Source of the DNA: an uncultured Pseudomonadota bacterium | Lineage (GTDB): Bacteria; Myxococcota_A; UBA796; CAJQPC01 | Assembly: GCA_937915955.1 (NCBI GenBank) | Contig: CALGIB010000132.1 | Coordinates: 1 to 5,027 of the forward strand | Direction of reading: 5' to 3' | Length of the DNA: 5,027 nucleotides | In this document: piece by piece, positions 1 to 5,003 of the stretch | How positions within the stretch are numbered: position 1 is the stretch's first letter | How the letters are laid out: each line of letters starts with the position of its first letter | Translations under genes and position numbers: made by a program | The notes under the pieces: generated by a model | Databases searched by the model: none | Told to the model about the DNA's origin: nothing | The model's input: only the letters and a program-made list of their open reading frames with translations

Positions 1-387
1 GACGAGGCCTTGGCGACCGGCCGGAACGCCGTGGTGTTCGACGTGCTGGGTGTGCCCGATCAGCTCGACGTGCACGCGCTGGACGGCGAGCAGGTCGTGG
101 AGCTGGGCGGCACCGCCGCGGTGGGCTCGACGCTGAGCGTGTCCTGCACGGGCCTGTCCGCCGACAGCCCCCGGAACCTGGACGAACCCGACATCGAGGT
201 CCGGGTCCTGCGGGACGGACAGCAGCACGCGGCCGGCTGCGGCGAGCACATCCTGGACGAGGCCGGCGTCTACCGCGTGGAGTGGTGGATCACGCCGCGC
301 CACCTGGCCGACTTCCTGGGTCCCGCCGACCACCTGGCCGAGCAGCAGGTGCCCTGGATCCACAGCGGCGCGATTCGCGCGGAATAG
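1..387 (+). CDS. C-terminal part of a probable PHP/CehA-McbA-like metallohydrolase (5' truncated)
   Basis: The reading frame is open from base 1, so the gene begins outside the window. A TTG at base 10 is not a convincing start. The visible 128 residues end at a TAG (385-387). They are predicted to be mostly beta strands, opening with GRNAVVFDVLGVPDQLDVHA and closing with AGVYRVEWWITPRHL, a loop, and VPWIHSGAIRAE. From memory, PHP-domain phosphoesterases of the CehA/McbA group end in a beta-sandwich with this pattern: a 'G+.yVafD.lg.p.gF.f.A' strand pair, a 'GvYRVEv' strand, and a final 'PWi.SNPI'-like strand. None of the catalytic PHP histidines or aspartates lie in the visible part, so the activity cannot be confirmed. 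It could be another secreted hydrolase with a similar C-terminal domain. The next gene starts 78 nt downstream and has its own likely promoter. Confidence 0.55.
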   Translation, partial: DEALATGRNAVVFDVLGVPDQLDVHALDGEQVVELGGTAAVGSTLSVSCTGLSADSPRNLDEPDIEVRVLRDGQQHAAGCGEHILDEAGVYRVEWWITPRHLADFLGPADHLAEQQVPWIHSGAIRAE

Positions 388-402
388 CCGGGATACGCCG
401 CA

Positions 403-432
403 TTGACAGGCCCTCTGGACCGGGGGTAGGTT
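403..432 (+). promoter_or_regulatory. Probable sigma-70-type promoter of the three-gene unit
   Basis: A perfect TTGACA (403-408) is followed after 18 nt by TAGGTT (427-432). This places a transcription start near 439-440, about 26 nt before the ATG at 466. The -35 matches consensus fully. The -10 keeps only T1, A2 and T6, which is common in very GC-rich genomes. It lies in the only sizeable gap before the lipoprotein-MBL-HhH genes, so it would serve all three. Confidence 0.55.
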
Positions 433-465
433 GCGCCGTCCCAGGTACCTGGAAAGGCTCTTTCT

Positions 466-1647
466 ATGCGCGCGCATCGCCTCATCCCCGTCCTGTCCGT
501 CGTTGGCCTGTCCGTCTCGCTCGAGGCCTGCAAGGGCTGCCGCGACGACGGGATCACGCCCATCGTGGAGGAGCCCGAGGACCCCCACGACATCGGCCAG
601 TACCTGTCGATGGGCGTCTACGACGGCCAGCCTGCGGTGGCCTACTACGACCGCACCTCGGGCGGCCTGGCCTTCTCCCTGGGCGAGATCCAGGGCGAGT
701 CGGTGACCTGGACCGAGGAGCGCGTCGACGGCTACCCGGACGCAAACGGCCTCGACGCCGGCGACGTCGGCAAGTACACCTCGATGCAGATCGACGGCGA
801 CACCATCTGGGTCAGCTACTACGACGTCAGCAACGGGCGCCTCTTCTACGCCAGGCGCAACGGCAAGGACGACTGGGAGACCGGCGTCGCCGACACCGGC
901 AGCGGCCCGACCCCCCGAGCCGGCCTGTTCTCGTCCATGGCGCTGGACAGCAGCGGCAACCCGGTCGTGGCCCACTTCGACCAGGGCAAGGGTCAGCTCC
1001 GCGTGGCTCGCTGGAGCGGCTCGAGCTTCACCGGCTCGGTGGTGGACGAGGGCGAGGGCTGGGAGCCCGCCGACACCGCCGTGAACCTGGACGCCAAGGA
1101 CCCCGAGGTCGGCAAGTACGCCAAGCTCGTGATCGTCGGCGGCACCGAGTACCTCGCCTACTACGACGGCGCCCTGGGCAACCTGAAGCTCGCCACCGGC
1201 AGCGGCGGCGGCTGGGACATCGAGGTGGTGGACGACGGCTGGGACGAGGCCACTGGCGAGGAGTGGGACGTCGGCCAGTGGCCAGCCATCCTGGTCGACG
1301 GCGACGAGCTGGTCATCGCCTACCAGGACGTCACCAACTACGACCTGCGCGTGGCCCGCGGCACCCCCGGCGGCACGTGGACGGTCGAGGTGGTCGACGA
1401 TGGACCCTTCACGGGCTCCGACGCCGAGCTGTACATGAACGGCAGCTACCCGGCGGTCGTCTACTTCGACGGTAACGAGAACAACATCAAGCTGGCGATC
1501 AACGACGGCTCCAGCTGGACGGTCGACACGCTGGCCGGCGAGGAGGCCGCCCTGGGCTTCCACAACGAGAGCGTCGTGATCGGCGGCAAGCGCTACGTCG
1601 CCTGCTACGACTACAGCAACCGAACCATCTGGTTCCGGGAGCTCTGA
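466..1647 (+). CDS. Putative exported lipoprotein with seven propeller-type repeats
   Basis: This 393-residue protein has a Sec-type N-terminus: basic MRAHR, a hydrophobic stretch at about 6-19, then a lipobox-like L19-E-A-C22. Glu at -2 is atypical, so lipidation is likely but not certain. Lys at +2 would not signal inner-membrane retention, so an outer-membrane location is inferred. A short acidic linker (27-42) follows. The rest is seven repeats, each reading roughly 'S-h-x-h-D-G-x-x-h-V-A-Y-Y-D-x-x-x-x-x-L-x-h-A-R', usually followed by a W..h.VVDDG strand. The Y/F-D turns fall at residues 59-62, 117-120, 169-172, 231-234, 285-288, 332-335 and 379-382. This points to a seven-bladed beta-propeller. 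No enzymatic residues are recognised; binding to a protein or sugar is a guess. The start is supported by the signal sequence and by GGAAAGG (451-457) 8 nt before ATG. It is the first gene of a unit with the downstream MBL and HhH genes. Confidence 0.8.
   Translation: MRAHRLIPVLSVVGLSVSLEACKGCRDDGITPIVEEPEDPHDIGQYLSMGVYDGQPAVAYYDRTSGGLAFSLGEIQGESVTWTEERVDGYPDANGLDAGDVGKYTSMQIDGDTIWVSYYDVSNGRLFYARRNGKDDWETGVADTGSGPTPRAGLFSSMALDSSGNPVVAHFDQGKGQLRVARWSGSSFTGSVVDEGEGWEPADTAVNLDAKDPEVGKYAKLVIVGGTEYLAYYDGALGNLKLATGSGGGWDIEVVDDGWDEATGEEWDVGQWPAILVDGDELVIAYQDVTNYDLRVARGTPGGTWTVEVVDDGPFTGSDAELYMNGSYPAVVYFDGNENNIKLAINDGSSWTVDTLAGEEAALGFHNESVVIGGKRYVACYDYSNRTIWFREL
607..1644 (+). repeat. Seven degenerate protein-level repeats (propeller blades)
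   Basis: The repeated unit is visible in the translation rather than as a DNA repeat. The cores are SMGVYDGQPAVAYYD, SMQIDGDTIWVSYYD, SMALDSSGNPVVAHFD, KLVIVGGTEYLAYYD, AILVDGDELVIAYQD, ELYMNGSYPAVVYFD and SVVIGGKRYVACYD. The spacing of the Y/F-D motif is 58, 52, 62, 54, 47 and 47 residues. Longer spacers fall between blades 1-2 and 3-4. The last copy stops at FREL and lacks the outer 'W..h.VVDDG' strand that most others have. Confidence 0.75.
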
Positions 1648-1654
1648 TCGACCC

Positions 1655-1674
1655 TCGCTCGGGAGCCTGAGCGA
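1655..1674 (+). promoter_or_regulatory. SD of the MBL gene in the loop of a small hairpin
   Basis: The SD GGGAG (1661-1665) lies 8 nt before the ATG at 1674. The flanking TCGCTC (1655-1660) and GAGCGA (1669-1674) are perfectly complementary, giving a 6-bp stem with an 8-nt loop that displays the SD. The stem takes in the A of the start codon. A TGA in frame at 1668-1670 rules out any upstream start for the MBL gene. The structure is seen directly; any regulatory effect is inferred. Confidence 0.3.
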
Positions 1675-2810
1675 TGCTCGGTCTACTGCTCGCGCTGGCC
1701 TCCGCCGAGGCCGGGACGATGACGGTCCACATGCTGGACGTCGGACAGGGCGATGCCCTGCTGCTCGAGCTGCCCGGTGGCGAGAAGGTGCTGATCGACG
1801 CCGGCGTCAAGGGCGCCCACGTCGTGGACACCCTGGGGCTGCTCGGCGTACAGGAGCTGGACCTGGTCGTCACGTCGCACGCCCACGCCGACCACATGGG
1901 CGGCATGCGGGACGTGGTCATGCGCATCCCCATCGGCACCTACGTCGACAGCGGGGTGCCCCACACGACCAAGACCTACAAAGAGCTCATGGAGGCGGTG
2001 CACGCCCGCCACCTGACCTACCAGCCCGCCCGCAAGGGTCAGCTCTTCGAGTACGAAGAGGTGACCATCGAGGTGCTCTGGCCGGGCCAGTCGATGATGT
2101 CGGGGACCCGCTCGGATCTGAACAGCAACTCGGTGGTCCTGCGCGTGGACCACGGCGAGGACTGCTTCCTCTTCACCGGCGACGCCGAGGCCCCCACCGA
2201 GGAGGCCCTGCTCCAGGGGGGCCGGGTCGGGGAGTGCGAGGTCCTGAAGGTGGCCCACCACGGCAGCCACCACAGCAACACCGACAGCTTCCTGCGGACG
2301 GTGGACCCCGAGATCGCGCTGATCAGCTGCGGCCTGGGCAACCGCTACAAGCACCCCGGGATCGAGACCACCGAGGCGTTGGGACGGCTCGAGACCGCCA
2401 TCTACCGCACGGACCTGACCGGCCACATCACGCTGGAGTCCTCGGGCCACGGGATCGTCGTGGTCGAGGGGCTGCCCGCCGACCCACACATCGGTCCCGT
2501 AGGGGACGACCGCGCCGCGCTGGCGGCCATCGGGCCGAGCACGTCCCGGACCGCTCTGGGCGCCCAGCCCTCGGCTCGGCCCGAGCTCTCCCGGGACCTC
2601 GACGCCGGCGTGCCCGCCCAGGTCGAGGTAGAGATCGAGATCGAGATCGAGGGGGAACCCAAGGACGTGGCCGAGGGTTCCGACATCGATCTGAGCGGCG
2701 TGCGCGCTGGCGCCGACACCCCCGACATCCAGCCCGAGCCCCCCCTGGGCCTGATCGCCCGCATCCGAGCCTGGCGCGCCCGACGCAAGGTCGAAAAGGA
2801 GACCGAATGA
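1674..2810 (+). CDS. Secreted ComEC-like metallo-beta-lactamase-fold hydrolase
   Basis: This 378-residue protein belongs to the MBL superfamily and most resembles the C-terminal hydrolase domain of ComEC/Rec2. Landmarks are DVGQGDALLLELPGG (22-36), LIDAG (40-44), the metal motif HAHADH (69-74), SNSVVL (151-156), FTGDAE (167-172), VAHHGSHHSN (193-202), ISCGLGNRYKHP (217-228) and YRTD (244-247). All expected metal-ligand positions (His69, His71, Asp73, His74, Asp170, His195) are present, so an active metal-dependent phosphodiesterase or nuclease is likely. The protein has none of the ComEC transmembrane region. Residues 1-13 (MLGLLLALASAEA) look like a short signal peptide cut after AEA, though it lacks a basic start. 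The catalytic domain ends near 266. A disordered tail follows, with an acidic VEVEIEIEIEGE stretch (317-328) and a basic helix (about 359-375). The start is fixed by an in-frame stop 3 nt upstream and a good SD. It follows the lipoprotein by 26 nt and overlaps the HhH gene by 4 nt. Confidence 0.88.
   Translation: MLGLLLALASAEAGTMTVHMLDVGQGDALLLELPGGEKVLIDAGVKGAHVVDTLGLLGVQELDLVVTSHAHADHMGGMRDVVMRIPIGTYVDSGVPHTTKTYKELMEAVHARHLTYQPARKGQLFEYEEVTIEVLWPGQSMMSGTRSDLNSNSVVLRVDHGEDCFLFTGDAEAPTEEALLQGGRVGECEVLKVAHHGSHHSNTDSFLRTVDPEIALISCGLGNRYKHPGIETTEALGRLETAIYRTDLTGHITLESSGHGIVVVEGLPADPHIGPVGDDRAALAAIGPSTSRTALGAQPSARPELSRDLDAGVPAQVEVEIEIEIEGEPKDVAEGSDIDLSGVRAGADTPDIQPEPPLGLIARIRAWRARRKVEKETE
2631..2651 (+). 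repeat. In-frame GAGATC hexamer tandem repeat encoding (EI)n
   Basis: Three exact copies of GAGATC followed by GAG encode E-I-E-I-E-I-E at residues 320-326 of the MBL protein, within its acidic tail. A perfect hexamer array can change copy number by slippage without shifting the frame. Confidence 0.7.
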
Positions 2811-3346
2811 CCCGCATCCTCAGCCTGATGGCCCTGTTCCTGGGATTGATGTTCGGCAGCCCCGCCGCCTTGGCTGGCGTGGACGTCAACAGCGCAAGCC
2901 AGTCCCAGCTCGAGACGCTCCCCGGCATCGGCCCGTCCAAGGCCTCGGCCATCATCGAGTACCGGAACACCAACGGTCCCTTCAGCAGCCTCGTGGCCCT
3001 GGACGCCGTGCCTGGTATCGGCCCCGCCACGCTGCAGAACATCGGGCCCCTGGTCGAGTTCGGCGCGGCCGGCGACGGAGCGGCAAGCGCGCCCCCCGCA
3101 GAAGAGACGGCCGCAGACCAGCCCGCGCCCAGCTCCTCGAGCAGCGGCGGCGGCTCGGTCAACGTGAACACCGCGTCCGCCTCTCAGCTGCAGACCCTGC
3201 CCGGCATCGGGGCCAGCAAGGCGCAGGCCATCGTGGACGACCGGAGCGCGAAGGGCCCCTTCGCCTCGTGCTCCGACCTCCAGCGCGTGACCGGCATCGG
3301 CGCGGCCACCGTGGCGACCATCGGCAGCGCCTGCGCGGTGGAGTGA
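2807..3346 (+). CDS. Exported protein with two tandem ComEA-type helix-hairpin-helix domains
   Basis: This 179-residue protein has a signal peptide (MTRILSLMALFLGLMFGSPAALA, likely cut after A23). Two ComEA-type HhH domains follow, at about 25-83 and 118-176, joined by a low-complexity Ala/Pro/Ser/Gly linker (84-117). Each domain starts with V-[DN]-V-N-[ST]-A-S-x-S-Q-L and carries two hairpins: LPGIG (38-42) and VPGIG (68-72) in the first, LPGIG (131-135) and VTGIG (161-165) in the second. Such domains bind double-stranded DNA without sequence preference. In competence, ComEA binds incoming DNA in the periplasm or at the cell surface. Classical Gram-negative ComEA is about 90-110 residues with one such domain, so this is a duplicated form. 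Start choice: the signal peptide begins exactly here, AAGGAG (2796-2801) lies 5 nt upstream, and the ATG overlaps the MBL stop as ATGA. The overlap implies translational coupling. Cys155 and Cys176 occur only in the second domain. The comEA symbol is withheld because a role in transformation is not shown. Confidence 0.9.
   Translation: MTRILSLMALFLGLMFGSPAALAGVDVNSASQSQLETLPGIGPSKASAIIEYRNTNGPFSSLVALDAVPGIGPATLQNIGPLVEFGAAGDGAASAPPAEETAADQPAPSSSSSGGGSVNVNTASASQLQTLPGIGASKAQAIVDDRSAKGPFASCSDLQRVTGIGAATVATIGSACAVE
2879..3334 (+). repeat. Duplicated HhH domain (two protein-level copies)
   Basis: Residues 25-83 and 118-176 align over their whole length without a gap. Shared blocks include VNxAS.SQL.TLPGIG.SKA.AI, then R...GPF, then GIG.AT...IG. 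The DNA copies have diverged, so the duplication is old and not prone to recombination. Confidence 0.85.
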
Positions 3347-3349
3347 CCT

Positions 3350-3374
3350 GGGCTCGCCGTCACGCGGCGGGCTC
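3350..3374. terminator. Possible bidirectional hairpin between convergent genes
   Basis: In the 41-nt gap between the convergent HhH and aldolase genes, GCTCGCCG (3352-3359) pairs with CGGCGGGC (3365-3372) around a 5-nt loop, with one G-U pair. The stem can extend outward to 3350/3374. There is no T-tract on either strand, so it is not a canonical intrinsic terminator. In GC-rich bacteria such hairpins can still assist termination. The position is the main support. Confidence 0.35.
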
Positions 3375-3387
3375 GACCGGCTAGGGC

Positions 3388-4140
3388 TCAGCCCCAGCGC
3401 TTCAGGGCGTCCGAGACGATGTTGCCGGCCCCCGCGATGCTGGGCGCCGGCACCCAGCCCCCCGCCTCGGAGACCGACGGAGCCTGGCCCGCGCTGGCCT
3501 TGGGGAAGAGCTCCTGGTGCTTGGCCTGCAGCTTGTCGACCAGCTCGCCGGGCAGCGCCACCGGCCCGCCCAGCTGTCGGGCCACGAGCGCGATCTTCGC
3601 CAGGTGCTCGACCAGCTCCATGCGGAGCAGGCAGGTCTCGAGATCCGGGCCCACCGTGAGCACGCCGTGGTTGGCCAGCAGCACCGCCTCGGAGCCCGCC
3701 AGCGCGGCGGCCAGATCGGCCTCGAGCCCCGCGTCGCCGGGCAGGCCGAAGGGCACCAGTGGCAGGTCGCGACCGATGCTGATCACCGGCTCGGCCATGA
3801 AGGCCGGCCCGAGGCTGACGCCGGCCACCGCGAAGCCCGTCGCCGTCGGCGGATGGGCGTGCACAACGCACTGCACGTCGGGGCGGGCTCGGTAGGCCGC
3901 TAGGTGGAGCTTCAGCTCGCTGAAGGCCTTGCGGGTGCCCGCGACCACCTGAGCCTGATCGTCGACGACGATCAACATCTCGGCGCCGACGGCGCCCTTG
4001 CTGACCGCTGTGGGGGTGGACAGGAAGCGCCCCGGGCCGAGCCGGGCGGTGACGTTGCCGTCGTGGTTGGCGACCCAGCCCCGCTGATGCAGCGCTCGTG
4101 AGGTCGCGACCAGCTCGCTGCGCAGGACTTCCTCGTTCAT
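3388..4140 (-). CDS. Class II aldolase/adducin-family protein (sugar-phosphate aldolase or epimerase type)
   Basis: This 250-residue protein belongs to the zinc-dependent class II aldolase/adducin family, which includes fuculose-1-phosphate aldolase, ribulose-5-phosphate 4-epimerase and methylthioribulose-1-phosphate dehydratase. Seen in order: N-terminal helix MNEEVLRSEL, phosphate-loop type ANHDGNVTARL (24-34), ST...SKG (41-49), FSELKLH (73-79) with the catalytic Glu75, the zinc pair HAHPP (His94, His96), and LLANHGVLTVG (154-164) with the third zinc ligand His158. All catalytic positions are kept, so the enzyme is probably active. The substrate cannot be told from sequence alone. Residues after about 212 form an Ala/Gly/Pro-rich extension ending in SDALKRWG. 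The start at 4140 gives the usual family N-terminus. The reading frame continues further upstream but there reads antisense to the coiled-coil gene and is rejected. It is convergent with the HhH gene, divergent from the coiled-coil gene, and probably monocistronic. Confidence 0.87.
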   Translation of the reverse strand: MNEEVLRSELVATSRALHQRGWVANHDGNVTARLGPGRFLSTPTAVSKGAVGAEMLIVVDDQAQVVAGTRKAFSELKLHLAAYRARPDVQCVVHAHPPTATGFAVAGVSLGPAFMAEPVISIGRDLPLVPFGLPGDAGLEADLAAALAGSEAVLLANHGVLTVGPDLETCLLRMELVEHLAKIALVARQLGGPVALPGELVDKLQAKHQELFPKASAGQAPSVSEAGGWVPAPSIAGAGNIVSDALKRWG

Positions 4141-4147
4141 GCCCCCC

Positions 4148-4153
4148 AGTCTA
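4148..4153 (-). promoter_or_regulatory. -10-like TAGACT immediately upstream of the aldolase start
   Basis: Read on the minus strand, TAGACT ends 7 nt before the ATG and matches TATAAT at four of six positions. It would put transcription start at or within a base or two of the start codon. No good -35 is visible at 16-18 nt spacing. The only SD-like sequence is a G6 run one base before the ATG, which is too close to be typical. A leaderless or near-leaderless mRNA is therefore possible. Confidence 0.35.
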
Positions 4154-4202
4154 ACGAGCCCTCGGGTGTGCGAGGATGGCGCCTCCGAATAAGCACGCCC
4201 CA

Positions 4203-4221
4203 CGGACCGAATCTCGGTCCG
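4203..4221 (+). promoter_or_regulatory. Perfect 8-bp hairpin/palindrome before the coiled-coil gene
   Basis: CGGACCGA (4203-4210) and TCGGTCCG (4214-4221) are perfect inverse complements around a 3-nt ATC spacer. The element sits 9 nt upstream of the SD GGAAGA (4231-4236) and 22 nt before the ATG at 4244. As RNA it would be a stable leader hairpin that leaves the SD free. As DNA it could be a dimeric repressor operator. It lacks a T-tract, so it is not a terminator. Confidence 0.45.
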
Positions 4222-4243
4222 GACAGCCCAGGAAGAGCGCGGG

Positions 4244-4999
4244 ATGAGCCGTTGGTTGAAGGCCCTGGCGAAGGCCGGACTCGTCGAGTTGTCCGAGAGC
4301 GACCAGGAAGACATGAAGGCCCGGGACGAGGCGCGCAGCGCCGAGCCCGTGGACGGGCAGGACATCGACCGCATCCTGCGCGAGAGCCGTGACCTCATGC
4401 AGGGCGCGGAGCACCCCGAGGCCCAGCCCCAGCCAGGCACCGACGCGCCCCCTCCTCCGGCGGCGCCGACCGGTCCCCCGATCGAGGTCGTCGAGGGTCA
4501 GGACTTCAGCGAGCTCTACGCGGGCCAGGTGGCCGAGAGCCCCTTCCCGGCCGAGAAGCTCCTGCGCGTGATGGACGGGCTCAAGGCCATGGATCCCGGC
4601 ACCCGCCGGGCTGCGGTGATGGCCATGGACGCCGCCGACGACGAGTGGACCGTCGGCGACCCCCTGCTGGATGCCCAGCGCAAGATCCAGCTCCTGCAGA
4701 GCCGAACGGCCAGCCTGGTGGCCTCGGTGGCCCAGGCCCAGGCACAGGCACAAGCCGAGCTCGAGGCCCAGGAGCAGTTCAAGCTGCAGGCCAGCTCGAG
4801 CATCCGCGAGCAGATCGCGGAGCTCGAGGCGATGCTCGAGGCCGAGCTCGAGAGGGTGGCCCACGAGAAGGCCAGCATCCACTCGAACCTGAACGAGACG
4901 CGCGCCAGCTGCGCTCGCGAAGCGGCGCGCTACGAGGCCGAGATCGACCGGCTCGCCTCGCTCTCAACGATCTTCGGGGACCTGGTCCCCAAGGAGTAG
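4244..4999 (+). CDS. Unrecognised cytoplasmic protein with a long C-terminal coiled coil
   Basis: I do not recognise this 251-residue protein and assign no function. It has no signal peptide or membrane segment. Visible parts are: an amphipathic N-terminal helix (MSRWLKALAKAGLVEL, 1-16); a charged helical stretch to about 52; a Pro-rich linker (60-79, with PPPP); and a compact well-ordered segment (about 83-140), including SELYAGQVAESPFPAEKLL, AMDPGTRRAAVMAMDAADDEW and GDPLLDAQRK. A long Ala/Glu/Gln-rich coiled coil follows (about 141-238), containing AQAQAQAQAELEAQEQ and IAELEAMLEAELERVAHEK. The segment at 83-140 looks like the conserved, family-defining part. The coiled coil suggests oligomerisation or a scaffold role. 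The start is supported by GGAAGA 7 nt upstream. Its last codons contain the SD of the next gene, 4 nt downstream, so the two products may act together. Confidence 0.8.
   Translation: MSRWLKALAKAGLVELSESDQEDMKARDEARSAEPVDGQDIDRILRESRDLMQGAEHPEAQPQPGTDAPPPPAAPTGPPIEVVEGQDFSELYAGQVAESPFPAEKLLRVMDGLKAMDPGTRRAAVMAMDAADDEWTVGDPLLDAQRKIQLLQSRTASLVASVAQAQAQAQAELEAQEQFKLQASSSIREQIAELEAMLEAELERVAHEKASIHSNLNETRASCAREAARYEAEIDRLASLSTIFGDLVPKE
4730..4756 (+). repeat. GCCCAG-type hexamer repeat encoding (AQ)4A
   Basis: Codons gcc cag gcc cag gca cag gca caa gcc encode A-Q repeats at residues 163-171 of the coiled-coil protein. The copies have diverged at third positions. The repeat lies at the start of the coiled coil and adds helical turns without an obvious heptad pattern. 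Confidence 0.6.
4991..4996 (+). promoter_or_regulatory. SD of the downstream gene inside the end of the coiled-coil CDS
   Basis: AAGGAG forms the last two sense codons (Lys-Glu) before the TAG stop at 4997-4999. It lies 7 nt before the ATG at 5004. This is near-ideal SD spacing and indicates tight translational coupling. Confidence 0.7.
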
Positions 5000-5003
5000 T
5001 CCC

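Noticed and set aside
368..380. GCGCG-ATT-CGCGC hairpin at the end of the first gene as a terminator
   Set aside because: The stem is only 5 bp, lies inside coding sequence before the stop codon and has no T-tract. Chance is likely in such GC-rich DNA.
388..465. Possible small RNA or riboswitch before the lipoprotein gene
   Set aside because: The predicted leader after the promoter is only about 26 nt, too short for a riboswitch, and no strong fold is seen.
282..1475. Long plus-strand frame over the lipoprotein gene (397 codons)
   Set aside because: Its product is Arg/Gly-rich low-complexity sequence typical of a shifted frame in GC-rich DNA. The overlapping frame at 466 has a signal sequence, SD and clear repeats.
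1683..2489. Minus-strand frame of 268 codons
   Set aside because: It mirrors the MBL gene codons. Its composition (Val/Gly/Asp/His) is the expected antisense image and no domain is seen.
2234..2806. Upstream extension of the HhH frame inside the MBL gene
   Set aside because: It is Arg/Pro-rich shadow sequence. The signal peptide and SD place the start at 2807.
2402..3871. Long minus-strand frame of 489 codons
   Set aside because: It lies antisense across the MBL and HhH genes and also shadows the aldolase. The composition is Arg/Gly/Ala-rich without any motif.
4141..4440. N-terminal extension of the aldolase frame by 100 codons
   Set aside because: It is Ser/Arg-rich and antisense to the coiled-coil gene. 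The family N-terminus begins at the Met encoded at 4140.
4151..4882. Minus-strand frame of 243 codons rich in Leu/Gly
   Set aside because: It is the antisense image of the Ala/Glu/Gln-rich coiled coil. The LELGLEHRLEL-like repeats come from GAG/CTC symmetry.
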